Below, in pieces: positions 26,001-34,800 of a DNA stretch of 64,000 nucleotides (positions are counted from its first letter, which is position 1; the number at the start of each line of letters is the position of its first letter). The DNA is from Stictocephala bisonia (Eukaryota > Arthropoda > Insecta > Hemiptera > Membracidae). Both the position numbers and the translations under genes were made by a program. The DNA lies in NCBI GenBank assembly GCA_035578905.1, contig JAQJVL010002520.1, positions 30,260 to 94,259 on the forward strand, in the 5' to 3' direction. The notes beneath the pieces are model-generated. The model was not told the origin of the DNA and searched no databases. It was given only the letters and a program-made list of their open reading frames with translations.

Positions 26001-27486
26001 ACAAAGACCAATTTATAATAATAAAAATAACATGCGAATAGTGTTTCCCTTTTCAGGGTTTTCCTTGAAAATAGATCTATTTCCCTTCATCCATAATATG
26101 AGCTTATTTGTCTTTAATAATAATTTTTCACTTTTTTTGGTTTTATGGTGATAAATTTTAACCTATTTTACTATTAATATGACCTAAGACTAAATTTAGA
26201 AAGGTGTGATGGCAAGGTAACTTGTTGTCATTGAAACTTGTATGACCTTGTGTTATTTTTCTATGGCTAGGGTCACACACCGAGAAAAGCCAACAATATA
26301 TGTTTACAGGGGATGTTATTGGTTGTTAAAGCTCAATAAAAATATTGACTTTTGTAATATTAGTCAATTGAAAAAATGGATACTTCGACCTATCAATTTT
26401 CTATCACTAAAACATATAAAACCAATTTCATATATTTATTTATATTTTATGTATTAATGTTAAAAAAATATCATTACCATATTAAAACATTTTTAACTAC
26501 ATTAAAATAAAACTGTTTATAGTTTTAAAACATTCTATTTAATATATATTTTACTCTACATTACTCAACATGATAGCACAGAGAATTTTGTAGGACATGT
26601 ATTCTCGTTAACAGGACAATCTTGAGTGATGTCTCAATGAAATCAAACTTATATTTTCACTACACAAAATGTGTAGTATAATATCCAATATACTTCAAAA
26701 TAAATCTACCAATTTGAGGTTTATTTTCACTTTAAGTAACTGATTATATTAATGCCGCACTCTAAGACGAGCTCTGAGCCCTAGTCTGTATTATTCTTGA
26801 AGGCGCTTCAACAGGAATAATTTTTCTTCATTCTCTCTGATTACTACTGTAAAATGCCATAAACTGATAAAAAAATAACTAGCTTAAAGGTGAATACTGT
26901 ATTTGTAATTTTTATCCAATAATCAACAATTTTGTGTAAACTTTAAATATTTAGACTCTTATGTAAACAAATCTTTCAAAATTATGAGGTACTTCTTTAA
27001 TACTTGCATGATTGGCTATGTACTCTAGGGCTCGTCTCATGGAGTGGTATTTATAATTGTTTAGTTTACTATGGTTTTGACGACTTAAATTTTTACTTTT
27101 ACTCCTTATTCTATTTTTCTATTATTCTCTATATATTCCATATTCTAGACTAGTACCATACTTTATCTTGCATATAGTTAAAATCAATGTTTGAATGATA
27201 TTTTTCAGCATCAAAGGCTGTACAATCACGCTTTGATTATGTGCATAATGTTATGGAAATTTCACATGAGCAGATTCTTCAACACCCAACCATATTATTA
27301 TTTAGGAACCATATTGTAAAAGAAAGACACGCATTTTTGAAAGAAATTGGAAAAGCTCAATACAACCCAAAACTTCCTGGATACGTGGCTTTAGAAACTT
27401 TGGTGCACGGTAATGATGTGGAGTTTTGTACTTATGTAGCCAAAACTAGTGTAGAGGTGTTCAATGCCTACCTTAAAACAAGATAA
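10547..27486 (+). CDS. mTerf3: mitochondrial transcription termination factor 3 (mTERF3), five exons
   Basis: The coding join is 10547..11067, 13279..13461, 19070..19193, 22124..22214, 27209..27486: 1,197 nt, 398 residues plus stop. All introns are GT-AG with matching phases (2, 2, 0, 1). The family comprises mitochondrial matrix proteins that bind mtDNA/rRNA; MTERF3 represses transcription and is needed for mitoribosome assembly. The N-terminus (MAFLSTAKHFHSMKNLYN) lacks acidic residues, as expected of a mitochondrial presequence. The mTERF helical repeats begin near PSFNLAAYVNQSQTLQELVK. They continue through GYFVTKNPFIFEQNLEDL, ITKNPFWLNF, FQRTFVLSGFEVRLLAEKRP and GFNDVEAKALLLSMPKL, to the C-terminal ISHEQILQHPTILLF and AKTSVEVFNAYLKTR. 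The ATG at 10547 is chosen because the upstream in-frame extension has no ATG. The gene is divergent from Pss; introns up to 5.6 kb host many transposons. Confidence 0.95.
11170..11960 (+). repeat. dispersed repeat, copy 3, with a 5S-like insert
   Basis: Same family as 5755-6170: AAGTGGTGAAATATGA at 11220 and an ATCTCTTGAGGAGGTTGATT segment at 11391, then ACCTAACTTATACTAATCG and a GGGTGCCTACC end. The segment at about 11236-11390 has no counterpart in copy 1, so it is an insertion. Confidence 0.5.
11236..11390 (+). repeat. 5S-rRNA-like short repeat
   Basis: CTTGGATGGGTGACCGCCTG near 11273-11292 matches the internal control region (box C) of eukaryotic 5S rRNA. Flanking sequence (ACGTTAAGCCGTTGG downstream) is not 5S. 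This resembles a 5S-derived SINE or a widespread arthropod repeat that carries this box. It is not a functional 5S gene: the 5' half is absent. Confidence 0.45.
12030..12310 (-). repeat. tRNA-derived SINE, diverged copy
   Basis: Aligns by eye with the better copy at 21195-21472: AAGATATGGG, GAGTGTAGATGAGC, CCTTAGAAAG and GTCATTAATTAA blocks in the same order, then an end that read in reverse resembles a tRNA head. The A box is eroded. It sits in mTerf3 intron 1. Confidence 0.6.
12311..13278. other. mTerf3 intron 1, remainder
   Basis: AT-rich sequence with no feature that I can support. Confidence 0.3.
13279..13461 (+). CDS. mTerf3: mTerf3 exon 2
   Basis: The acceptor is TTATTTCAG before 13279 and the donor is AG|GTAAAT at 13462. 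The 61 codons hold two mTERF helical repeats, with the K-N-P-F signatures spaced as in the family. Confidence 0.92.
13462..14699. other. mTerf3 intron 2, left part
   Basis: No recognised element. Overlapping open frames on both strands at 13984-14211 look like chance AT-rich frames. Confidence 0.3.
15231..15310. repeat. 26-bp tandem repeat, about three copies
   Basis: Direct repeats of a unit beginning CCGTTTGACCGTTCCGTCAA inside the piggyBac-like element. The third copy ends in a variant. It extends the remnant transposase frame with a repeated R-N-G-L-T-E-R-S motif. Confidence 0.85.
15247..15537 (-). pseudogene. piggyBac transposase N-terminal remnant
   Basis: From the ATG at 15537 the frame reads MAEGLTLSEIDRIVDSNSEY, then a long acidic/serine tract (SPDSDNCDKDDSDYVVEDE). 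This is the usual low-complexity acidic head of piggyBac-family transposases. The frame then runs into a 26-bp tandem repeat and stops at 15247, so the DDD catalytic core is missing. It may still read as a short protein of about 96 residues. Confidence 0.6.
15897..16085 (+). repeat. interspersed repeat, copy a
   Basis: Shares TTAGGTTAAAGGGCACT, GAGATAGGACATCAGCAAAC and a GTGAGTAGAG(GGA)n-like end with 22406-22578 in the same orientation. Family not identified. Confidence 0.65.
16086..18634. other. mTerf3 intron 2, central part
   Basis: Mostly featureless. Between 17330 and 17750 the minus strand has protein-like pieces: an acidic Ser/Asn/Glu tract, ESGGSNENNKESESEDLANI, and a 74-residue frame at 17746-17522. 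These could be an eroded transposase head, but nothing diagnostic is present. Confidence 0.3.
18635..18720 (-). repeat. tRNA-derived SINE, truncated
   Basis: Only the tail-proximal part is present: poly(T) on the plus strand, then CATAAGACGCCGATCGTC and AAGATATGGGCGAATATGG, matching the start of 21195-21472. The tRNA head is missing, consistent with 5' truncation at insertion. Confidence 0.7.
19070..19193 (+). CDS. mTerf3: mTerf3 exon 3
   Basis: Acceptor ATTTTCCAG before 19070, donor TCG|GTAAGT at 19194. Encodes the STVEIDKRLGFFQ...LLAEKRPTLITYDLG segment. Phases agree with both neighbours. Confidence 0.92.
19194..21190. other. mTerf3 intron 3, left part
   Basis: No gene recognised. A pair of inverted TCTAGTGGACC / GGTCCACTAGA segments near 19505 and 19627 could form a loose stem. 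Confidence 0.3.
21195..21472 (-). mobile_element. tRNA-derived SINE
   Basis: Read on the minus strand the element begins with a tRNA-like head. The A-box-like TAGCGTAGTTGGTTC is at 21467-21453. The B-box-like sequence around AGTTCGATCCC is at 21421-21411. A body shared with 12030-12310 follows, then an (A/T-rich) tail at 21195-21215. This is the standard architecture of a Pol III-transcribed SINE mobilised by a LINE. It is the best of three copies in the window. Confidence 0.8.
21610..21835. repeat. Penelope-like foldback repeat, copy 1
   Basis: Inverted arms starting TTAACAACTAGTTCTTCCGG and running through CAACCGCGTCAAAGGAC to CAGTTCCAGACGTTTCG flank a short centre. The centre reads on the minus strand as CTGAGGATGCC...GGGCGAAACGTC. 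CTGANGA plus GAAA with a short spacer recalls the hammerhead core found in Penelope-like element terminal repeats. No reverse transcriptase is adjacent. Confidence 0.6.
22124..22214 (+). CDS. mTerf3: mTerf3 exon 4
   Basis: Acceptor TTATTTCAG before 22124, donor TTAC|GTAAGT at 22215. Encodes ISLFAVREDMGFNDVEAK and the following LLLSMPKLYHL, a canonical mTERF repeat. Confidence 0.92.
22406..22578 (+). repeat. interspersed repeat, copy b
   Basis: Second copy of the repeat at 15897-16085, ending in a (GA)n-like stretch. Confidence 0.65.
22962..23681. mobile_element. hAT-like MITE
   Basis: Identical 8-bp target duplications ACCACTAT at 22954-22961 and 23682-23689 flank a 720-bp insert. Its ends are TAGGGATTGCAA and TAGGGATGACAA (right end read in reverse). 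Eight-base duplications with short inverted ends are diagnostic of hAT elements. The interior is AT-rich with repeated ATATCGAT-like words and no transposase. Confidence 0.85.
24204..24244. repeat. perfect 18-bp hairpin
   Basis: ATGGTGGTAGTTGGAGAC at 24204-24221, a 5-nt loop, and its exact reverse complement at 24227-24244. Confidence 0.95.
24362..24390. repeat. perfect 12-bp hairpin
   Basis: GGCCTAAGCCAG at 24362-24373, loop AGGGC, and the exact reverse complement at 24379-24390. Confidence 0.95.
25033..25912 (-). mobile_element. mariner element, internally deleted
   Basis: TA duplications at 25031-25032 and 25913-25914 flank an 880-bp insert. Its ends are imperfect inverted repeats: GAGGTGTGGCTAGAAA on the left, GAGGTTTGGCTGGAAA read from the right. 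A full mariner is about 1.3 kb. Remains of a minus-strand transposase are readable: HQDNAPAHN (carrying the second catalytic Asp) near 25400-25375, and LAPCDFFLFPKVKSALKG (third Asp) at 25303-25250. This is typical D,D34D mariner sequence. The N-terminal DNA-binding half is largely lost. Confidence 0.88.
25091..25405 (-). pseudogene. mariner transposase C-terminal remnant
   Basis: Frames from 25405 down to 25091 carry the HDNAPAH-equivalent motif, the S-P-H-L/M-A-P-C-D-F-F-L-F-P box, and a tail with F-E-T-V-E-A-V, QCYNQWKTRMERC and a stop. A frame change between the two motifs and the missing first catalytic Asp show that it is dead. Confidence 0.85.
25915..27208. other. mTerf3 intron 4, right part
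   Basis: AT-rich with no supported feature. Confidence 0.3.
27209..27486 (+). CDS. mTerf3: mTerf3 exon 5 and stop
   Basis: Acceptor TTTTTCAG before 27209; it completes a Pro codon with exon 4. Encodes the C-terminal mTERF repeats, ending FNAYLKTR and TAA at 27484-27486. Confidence 0.92.
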
Positions 27487-27626
27487 GTGCTATCGAAATG
27501 TTTATATTGATTGTAAATATGTGTCATTTATTGTAATTAGTTGTTTGGATTTGAATTTTCAACTAAGTATCAGCTTGATTTTATTATTTTAGTTTCACTT
27601 AATAACATCTAAAAGCTCTATCAAGG

Positions 27627-27632
27627 AATAAA
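27627..27632 (+). terminator. poly(A) signal of mTerf3
   Basis: AATAAA 141 bp after the stop codon. A further AATAAA lies near 27705. Position and context suit the 3' end of mTerf3. Confidence 0.6.
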
Positions 27633-28084
27633 ATAACTCCAAAAGTAAACTGATTTTGTTTTATTCATATAAAAGTTGTTTTACAATGTGTTTACAAATG
27701 TAAAAATAAACTTATTGTACATTTGTTATTATGATATATTTTGATTCCTCATGAAAACTGCATGTCCTCATAACACTCCCAGATTTTCAACACAAAACAG
27801 ATAATTTGATCTATTTGCAAATAAACATTAATTGAATTGAAATTGGAGCGAGATGTACGATCCTTGACTTTTTCCTTAAAACACTGAAGGAGCTGAATTT
27901 GTCTTAGAACTTAACAAAAAGAATTGCTGAGAACATCTTTTGAATGTCGATTAGATTTGTCAAATCACACTTTTACACTCCTTTACCTTATTCTTCTCAC
28001 TGATCCGCTTTACCCATAACCAAGCATCCTTATCTCAAGAGACATACCTTTATTCACAAGCATACAACTCTTCCATCATTTTAT
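27633..28084. other. mTerf3 downstream region
   Basis: AT-rich intergenic sequence between the mTerf3 poly(A) signal and the LINE. Nothing recognised. Confidence 0.3.
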
Positions 28085-28179
28085 CAGAAATCAGAAATAC
28101 TTTATTACATGAACTTTGAGAACAGTTATAGCATCATATATTATACATTATTAGATAGTAAGATAAGTAGTCATTGTTC

Positions 28180-28388
28180 TTATTAACAACTAGTTCTTCC
28201 GGTGTCAACCGCGTCAAAGGACTATTTACAATATATACAGTTCCAGACGTTTCGCCCATGCTACGATGTGGCATCCTCAGTGGTTAGGCTTAGACTGTAT
28301 ATATTGTAAATAGTCTTTTGACGTGGTTGACACCGGAAGAACTAGTTGTTAATAATGACTCCAGCCGCTTAAGCTTACGAAATAGGAT
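28180..28388. repeat. Penelope-like foldback repeat, copy 2, with 12-bp target duplication
   Basis: Same inverted-arm structure as 21610-21835 in opposite orientation, inserted in the LINE 3' region. TAGTCATTGTTC occurs at 28168-28179 and again at 28389-28400, a clean 12-bp duplication. The centre again reads CTGAGGATGCC...GGGCGAAACGTC on the minus strand. Confidence 0.75.
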
Positions 28389-28645
28389 TAGTCATTGTTC
28401 GATCTTGTCGATGAACTCCTGGATGGTGTAAACTGGGTTGTCAATCAGCCAGGCATGGAGTTTACGTTTCAGGAGGTCGCCTTTTAGTTGTTTGAAGTCT
28501 GCCGGGAGGATGTTGTACAGTTTACTGCCTATAGAGCTGGGCTTCTTATCATGGAGTGTTGTTCTATGTTTTTGAATTGGAATTCTTGCTTTATGTCTTG
28601 TGTTGTATGGGTGTGATCTATTTTCCCTAGGCAGTTCAAGTCTGT

Positions 28646-30086
28646 CTACATGCAGTATGGCTTCCTGAAGATTGCTGTGACTGTCATGATCTTTAGCTCT
28701 TTAAAATCAGGTCTGCAGCTGTCAAGGGTTCCCAAGCTGTCCAATGTTCTTATTGCCTTCTTTTGAATTGTCAAGATTCTCTTTATATTGAGTGCAGATG
28801 TTCCTCCCCATACAAGGATTCCGTATCTGAGATGAGTTTCCAGAAGGGCGTGGTATGCTACTTTTGCTGAGGCGGGGTTACAAATGTGCAGGATTCTTCT
28901 AATCACATAGACTGCAGAGTTGAGCTTCTTACAAAGCTTGCTGATGTGCGGACCCCAGGTTAGGTTCGCATCCAGGAGGATTCCAAGGAGCTCAGTTTCG
29001 TCTGTTTGATTAACACCAGGCAGGGGTGGGATATGGTCGCTTCTTCTTCCAAAGTTGATTTGTTTAGTTTTTGATGGGTTTGCAACCAAGTCATTCGAGG
29101 AACAATTGTCAAAAGTTATGTTAAGAGCAATTTGAGCATTTGTAATTAGGTCTTCAGGACAGTCATTGTTCATCAAAAGCGTTGTGTCGTCAGCGTACAT
29201 GATTGCAGTGCTGTAGTCTTTGATTGTGTCAGGAAAGTCATTCGTGAGAAGGATGAAAAGCACCGGTCCCAGAACCGAGCCTTGGGGGACTCCTCTTGTC
29301 AATGGTTGTATGCCAGATCTTGCAGTGTGGAGGACTCCATTTTTGGTGTAGTTCAGTTCCACTAGTTGTCTACGGCCTGATAGGTAACTGCGGAACCAGC
29401 TATTTGCGGAGTCTTGGATACCTAGGGCCTGCAATTTGTCTAGAATGATCTCATGTCCGAGACAGTCAAAAGCTTTTGAATAGTCAAGTAGTATTGCTGA
29501 GGTGTATCTACTCTTGTCAATATGGTCTATAATGTACTCCACAAGGGCCGTGATGGCTGTGCAGGTAGATTTGCCCTTCATAAATCCATTTTGTCTTTTA
29601 GTCAGAAGCTCATGGTCGTTTAAGTGCCTCATTAACCTTTTAAGTACAATTTTTTCAATTATTTTTGAGAATGTGGAGATAATAGAAATTGGACGGTGAT
29701 TGCTTAGTTGGGTAGGATCTCCTTTTTTCAATTTGGGGTACACTTTGGCAGTTTTTAGTGCTGATGGGAAGGTGCCATGTTGAAAGGATTTATTAATAAT
29801 TACAGTCAGAGGGTGGATGAGATTATGAGCACATTGTTTTACTAGTTTAGCTGAGAATTCATCAATGCCACTTGAAGTCTTGCTCTTGAGCGAGGTAATG
29901 ATCTCCTTTACTTCTTTTTCATTTGTGGGTGACAGTGTTAATTTATGTTCGATTAGAGGTGCTTGGATGACCCTTGTTCTGTTTATGCGGACTTGTTGAT
30001 CTGCGTTTCTCAAAGTATGCTCTGCTATGGTAGAGAAGTAAGTGTTGAACTCCTGAGCAACTTGTTCAGGTTTGTCTATCTTCTCA
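28646..30086 (-). CDS. LINE ORF2 reverse transcriptase domain (partial)
   Basis: Reverse transcriptase of a target-primed retrotransposon. The open frame begins upstream of 30013 and is cut at 30086, so the endonuclease is absent. RT motifs appear in order: NHRPISIISTFSKIIEKIV, a GF-KGKS-TA finger region, SAILLDYSKAFDCLGHEIIL (catalytic Asp), GVPQGSVLGPVLF, and the active-site MYADDTTLL. A thumb region and FGRRSD follow. At the 3' end the frame closes early at FRKPYCM, so the last part is probably frameshifted. The closest match in style is the Jockey/CR1 group. Its substitutions leave the catalytic residues intact, so it may be fairly young. Confidence 0.85.
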
Positions 30087-30310
30087 GTAGAGGGATAGTG
30101 GGGAGTTCACGCCGCCCCATGATGAGTTTTCGCCAAATGATGAGTCGGTGGTGGGGGAAGGTCACGTGACCGGATTCAAGATGGCGGTCCCGGATTCGAG
30201 ATGGCTGCCCCCATTCCTGCCAACCTGTTGGGAATTTTCCCTCCCAAAACTTCCCTCAAATTCCCAAATTTCCCTCAAATCCCCTTTTTGTACTATAAAA
30301 TACACTATTA
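30087..30310 (+). repeat. left terminal inverted repeat
   Basis: Matches 62150-62398 in inverted orientation: GTTCACGCCGCCCC(C)ATGATGAG, the CACGTGAC box, AAGATGG-type words, CCAACCTGTTGGGAATTTTC and CCCAAAACTTCC. It contains the CACGTG palindrome near 30163. Confidence 0.85.
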
Positions 30311-30625
30311 GCCTTGTTATACTATATAAAATGCACTTTTAGCCTAGCTATATTGTATGGCATGCGTATCTGTACACGTGTACCAAATTTGAGCGAAATC
30401 GGACGGTAAATAACGAAACTAGATCCAAAGTGGTGGGGGAAAAGATAAGTTCAAAGTTGTTATTTTTGGAAAAATTTTGTTATAGGTAGGTCGGAAATGG
30501 TGTACGCAGGTAGGCCTAAAGACTTTCGGGGGTCGAAAAAAATTTCCAAGGCTCTAGGACGCACCGTTTTCGAGATATAAGCAAAAAACCACTTTTTACG
30601 GGAAATGTATTGACTGTTTCGGAGA
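30240..30625 (+). repeat. subterminal arm, left of unit A spacer
   Basis: From the CTCCCAAAA(C/A)TTCCCTC region to the CTGTTTCGGAGAATACC end, this sequence recurs inverted at 31128-31660. The same arm occurs next to units B (about 44940-45475) and C (about 45985-46500). Confidence 0.8.
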
Positions 30626-31127
30626 ATACCTTCGGGGGTTTCCGGAGAATGTCGGGAACCTTCGGCAATCGTCGAGGTCCTGTGTAAGTAGACCGGTCAG
30701 CGATCAGTTGTCGACGAGCCTTCGAGCGGCAAGTACTGTCCTCTCCTGACTCTCTGATTCCTGCCTGCGCAGAACTTCTCTGTTGGTGAGTATTTAGAAA
30801 ATATACGGTCGGTGTTAGAGACAGACCTTGAGTCCTTGTGATTCGGTCAGTTTTAAACACCGATCAGTCCTTTAGCCAACTTTGCAAGGCTAAAGTTTGC
30901 TAAAGGACTCGCGAGGGATTCCGTGAGAGTGGTGGGACGCACTCTCGGCCAACTTCGACTTGGCAGCGGATACCCGGGTAGGGCCAGCGTGTGACGCACT
31001 GGCTTTTCCTCATAAGGCAACTGCCGTTAGGAGTCGTCACTAGGTTCCCTTAGCTTGCTTTTACCCTCCCCAGTGCCGTGTTAGAACACCGATGTGTCTA
31101 ACACTGAGCCACTTTCTAGTCTTTAGG
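30626..31127. other. unit A head spacer, structure-rich
   Basis: About 500 bp between the two subterminal arms. It contains stems such as GTCCTTTAGC / GCTAAAGGAC (near 30867-30905) and GTTAGAACAC / GTGTCTAAC (near 31080). An inverted copy separates units B and C at 45476-45985. It is GC-richer than the host DNA, with no convincing ORF. A GTGAGTA donor-like site follows CTGTTG near 30784. Confidence 0.6.
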
Positions 31128-31660
31128 TATTCTCCGAAACAATCAATACATTTCCCGTAAAAAGTGGTTTTTTGCTTATATCTCGAAAACGGTGCGTCCT
31201 AGAGCCTTGGAAATTTTTTTCGACCCCCGAAAGTCTTTAAGCCCACCTGCGTACACCATTTCCGACCTACCTATAACAAAATTTTTCCAAAAATAACAAC
31301 TTTGAACTTATCTTTTCCCCCACCACTTTGGATCTAGTTTCGTTATTTACCGTCCGATTTCGCTCAAATTTGGTACACGTGTACAGATACGCATGCCATA
31401 CAATATAAACCGTTTGTATTACGTATATGTCATCTCTAGACTTATCTTTACCCCCACCACTCCGGATCTAGTTTCGTTATTTACCGTCCGATTTCACTCA
31501 AATTTGGTACACGTGTACAGATACGCATGCAATACAATATAGCTAGGCTAAAAGTGCATTTTATATAGTATAACAAGGCTAATAGTGTATTTTATAGTAC
31601 AAAAAGGGAATTTGAGGGAAATTTTGGGAGGGAAAATTCCCAACAGGTTGGCAGGAATGG
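31128..31660 (-). repeat. subterminal arm, right of unit A spacer
   Basis: Inverted partner of 30240-30625, somewhat longer because an internal piece (GTACACGTGTACAGATACGC and flanks) is present twice. It leads directly into the PolB promoter. Confidence 0.8.
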
Positions 31661-31685
31661 GGGCCGAAATCTTGGATCCAGGGCA

Positions 31686-31724
31686 TATATATTACGATGA
31701 TTTCATGGCAAACATCATTCAGTC
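31686..31724 (+). promoter_or_regulatory. unit A PolB promoter: TATA box plus TCAGTC initiator
   Basis: TATATATT begins at 31686 and TCAGTC lies at 31719-31724, placing the initiator A at 31721, 35 bp from the first T. TCAGT is the arthropod initiator consensus. The mirrored copy in unit B keeps the same spacing, and so does the gene start at 61070-61108. Confidence 0.65.
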
Positions 31725-31806
31725 TCAGACTGTTGAACGAGACACATCTAGCAGCTCCGCTATTTACAACGTACATAACCTATAAATTCATTTGCAGATC
31801 ATCATC

Positions 31807-34800
31807 ATGAACCCCAACCAGATTGCATGCCCCAGATGCAGCAAGACTATGTCTAAGGCAAACATAGCTCGCCACCTCAAGACCTGCACCGGGCCTACAA
31901 CAACCCAGGAGCCCCAGCAACCTTGTTCTTCCTGCGGAGTAATGATCACTCTCTCCCACCGCAGCCGCCACTTCAAGAAGTGCAACCCGGGTCACCTCAA
32001 AAGGAAAGCAGCCGAGCCAGCCCCCTCCACTTCCAAGGTTGCTCGCTTCGAGATCGACCCCCAACCATCAACGAGCTCTGAACCATCTTCAGAAAATGCA
32101 GTTCTACATTCCATAAGATCTACCGTAGTTTCCGCATTCAATTCTGTCAAGTCCTCGCTGGGAAGCATATTTGGTGGAGAAAAAAGCCTCACGATTTTAG
32201 AGATAGAAAAGGCGTTTGGGAACCGAATGAAAACCTTTATTGTTGTAAATCAGCCAGGTATAAAGGATCCCATCTCATTTCTTAAACAAGCAAGAGTTTT
32301 AACTGCAGAAAAAATCCAAAGTTTCGTCATAAATGAAAACATTAAAACAAACTTCATATTTCTGGTTGAGTTCAAGAAACCAGTTGGCGACATTATCCAG
32401 TACCAAGAGATGAATTTCAAAACAAAAAACAACGTCATCCTTCCTACAACACCTATTGAGGAATATATCATGAAGGCGGAAAAGAAACTACTAGCAGAAA
32501 TGGAAGAGTTTCAAGCAAAGGGATCTGGTTGGACGCTACACAAAATTCTTAGCTTAGAACTTGCTATTAACCGCTACGTGCCACTAAGGGGATCAACCTA
32601 TATAGAGCTACCACTCAAGATTAAGACCAAACTCGCAGTCCTGAACATACGGAACAATGACCAGAAATGTTTCCTCTGGTCTGTTCTGGCTGCACTACAC
32701 CCCGTAGACTACAGAGACCACCCTCATCGAGTTAACCACTATCGACCCTTTGAACATGAGCTTGACCGTCACTTTGAAAACATCAGCTTCCCCGTCAGCC
32801 TGGACCACGTCAAGTTGTTTGAGAAAAGATCAGGCATATCTATAAATGTCTATGCTTACGACGACAAGGTTGACATATACCCACTTCTTGTTACGGATGA
32901 AGAAAGTGAACGTCATATAGACCTTCTGTACATCACAGAACACAGGAATTCCCACTACGCTCTAATTAAAGATCTAGCAAGATTGGTTAGTAGCCAATTG
33001 ACAAAACACAAGTGCACGACCTGGATATGTAAACGATGTCTAGCGCACTTTGTTCGGGAAGACCTGCTAATTAAGCATAAAGAATATTGCAGTCGTCAAG
33101 ATGCCTTAAAGATTGACGTCCCTGAGCCCGGAAGTTGTTTAAAGTTTAAGAACTACAACCATTCGATGAGGGTGCCGTTTGCGATCTACGTAGACTTTGA
33201 ATGTATGCTCAGCCCCATTAAACCCGAAATGGACTTAGACATTGGACCAAGAAGGCGCTACACGGCCAAGTATCAAAAACACGAGGCTGTTAGCTTTTCA
33301 TACTACGTCGTTCGCTCCGAAGGAGAGTGCGAGAGACCATGCAATTACTTTGGTGTTGATGCCTCCAAGGTGTTTGTGGAACGATTGTTAAAAGAGTCCA
33401 AAAAGATTCACTATCTCTACTCAAGACAAGCAGCGATCCCTATGCAGTTGACTGAAGAAGAGGAGGTCACCTTCATCACAGCTCTACAATGTCACATATG
33501 TGGTCAGATACTAGGTGAAGACCGTGTGCGAGATCATGACCATATCTCCGGTAGATTTAGAGGAGCCGCACACAACCATTGCAACTTGAACTATAGGAAA
33601 CCTCACTTTATTCCAGTGTTTATCCACAACTTGAGCGGGTATGACACCCACCTCTTTATAAAAATGTTTGGTCTAAACAATGAGACTATAGATGTCATTC
33701 CGAACAATGAAGAACGGTACATCTCGTATACGGTCAATGTTAACGGAGGCCTAAAGCTACGATTCCTCGACTCCTTAAGATTTATGGTGAGACCCATCCC
33801 CCCCCCCCACCAAAGCTGGAAAGCGTGCCAACTGGGGGATGGCTCAAAACAAATCGAGCGATGGGATCACGGGTGGCAGTTGGAGGGTCAAAATAACACT
33901 CGGCAGCTGAGCAAAACTGATTTTATTTGCCAAATAAACATTAACTGGCTGGCATAGGGCCACAATAGAAACAGGCAGAAGGCCACAATATAAAATCTGC
34001 AATTAAATAAATAACAATAAACACAAAATTTAACAATATAACGACAAAAGCTACCAAAACACTTAACGCTACAAATACCAAAACTACAATTAACAAACTG
34101 TATGGCCTATCTGCAGTTTAGCCTGAGACACCCCAAAACGTAAGAAAAATATTAAGCCCCAAATAAAAGTGAAAATTTAGAAAACTTTTGGATCACAACA
34201 CTTAAACCGGCAATTTAGCCCACACATCCCTTGATTCCACCGGGCCAGGGAGTAAGCCGGAATCCCTGGGCAGCTCCGAATTAAAAATTAAATCAAAGCA
34301 CAATAATCCCCTTTTGGTGAAAGTTTAAAAATTAAACAATTTAAAAAAATATATATAACCCGGTACCGTTCTAGTAAAAATTCACTTCAGAACCCCCCTT
34401 ATACACTTAATAAAAAAATATAATAACGATCACTAGGCCTAAACATACAAATAAATAACATAACTTAACCATAGGGACCTAACAACTATAAAATCTAAAA
34501 AGATATAACAACCAAATACACTAATTAAACTAAATAACAATAAATATAGATATAAATAAATATTAACATCAAAAAAAATCTTTGGGTATTTTTAAAAGCT
34601 TTTCCCTCTTTAATAAAAGAAATAATTAAGTCCCCTTGGCTGTGTTGCAAAAATCACTTTTCTGGTTTTTAGGCCTAGGCCACATAAAGTTCCACAGATT
34701 TTTTTTTTCTTCTTTTTTCTTATATTTCACTGCCCTTTTCTTTTTTTGTTTTTCTTTTTATAAATTAAAAAATCCACATCAAAACCCCCAGCTCAGCCGC

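Larger units (their letters stand above)
28085..30086 (-). mobile_element. non-LTR retrotransposon, 5'-truncated at the virus-like element
   Basis: The 3' end is near 28085 and the coding part runs from 28646 to 30086, where the sequence changes abruptly into the terminal repeat of the large element. A Penelope-like foldback (28180-28388) interrupts its 3' region. The LINE does not resume at the right end of the large element (62399 onward). Confidence 0.8.

Noticed and set aside
30516..30860. 114-residue minus-strand frame in the head spacer
   Set aside because: It runs across an arm that is inverted elsewhere and is not kept in the copy at 45476-45985. Biased composition, no motif.
31780..32192. 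Minus-strand frames opposite the start of unit A PolB
   Set aside because: Shadow frames of the zinc-finger and linker coding region; the same shadows appear opposite unit B.
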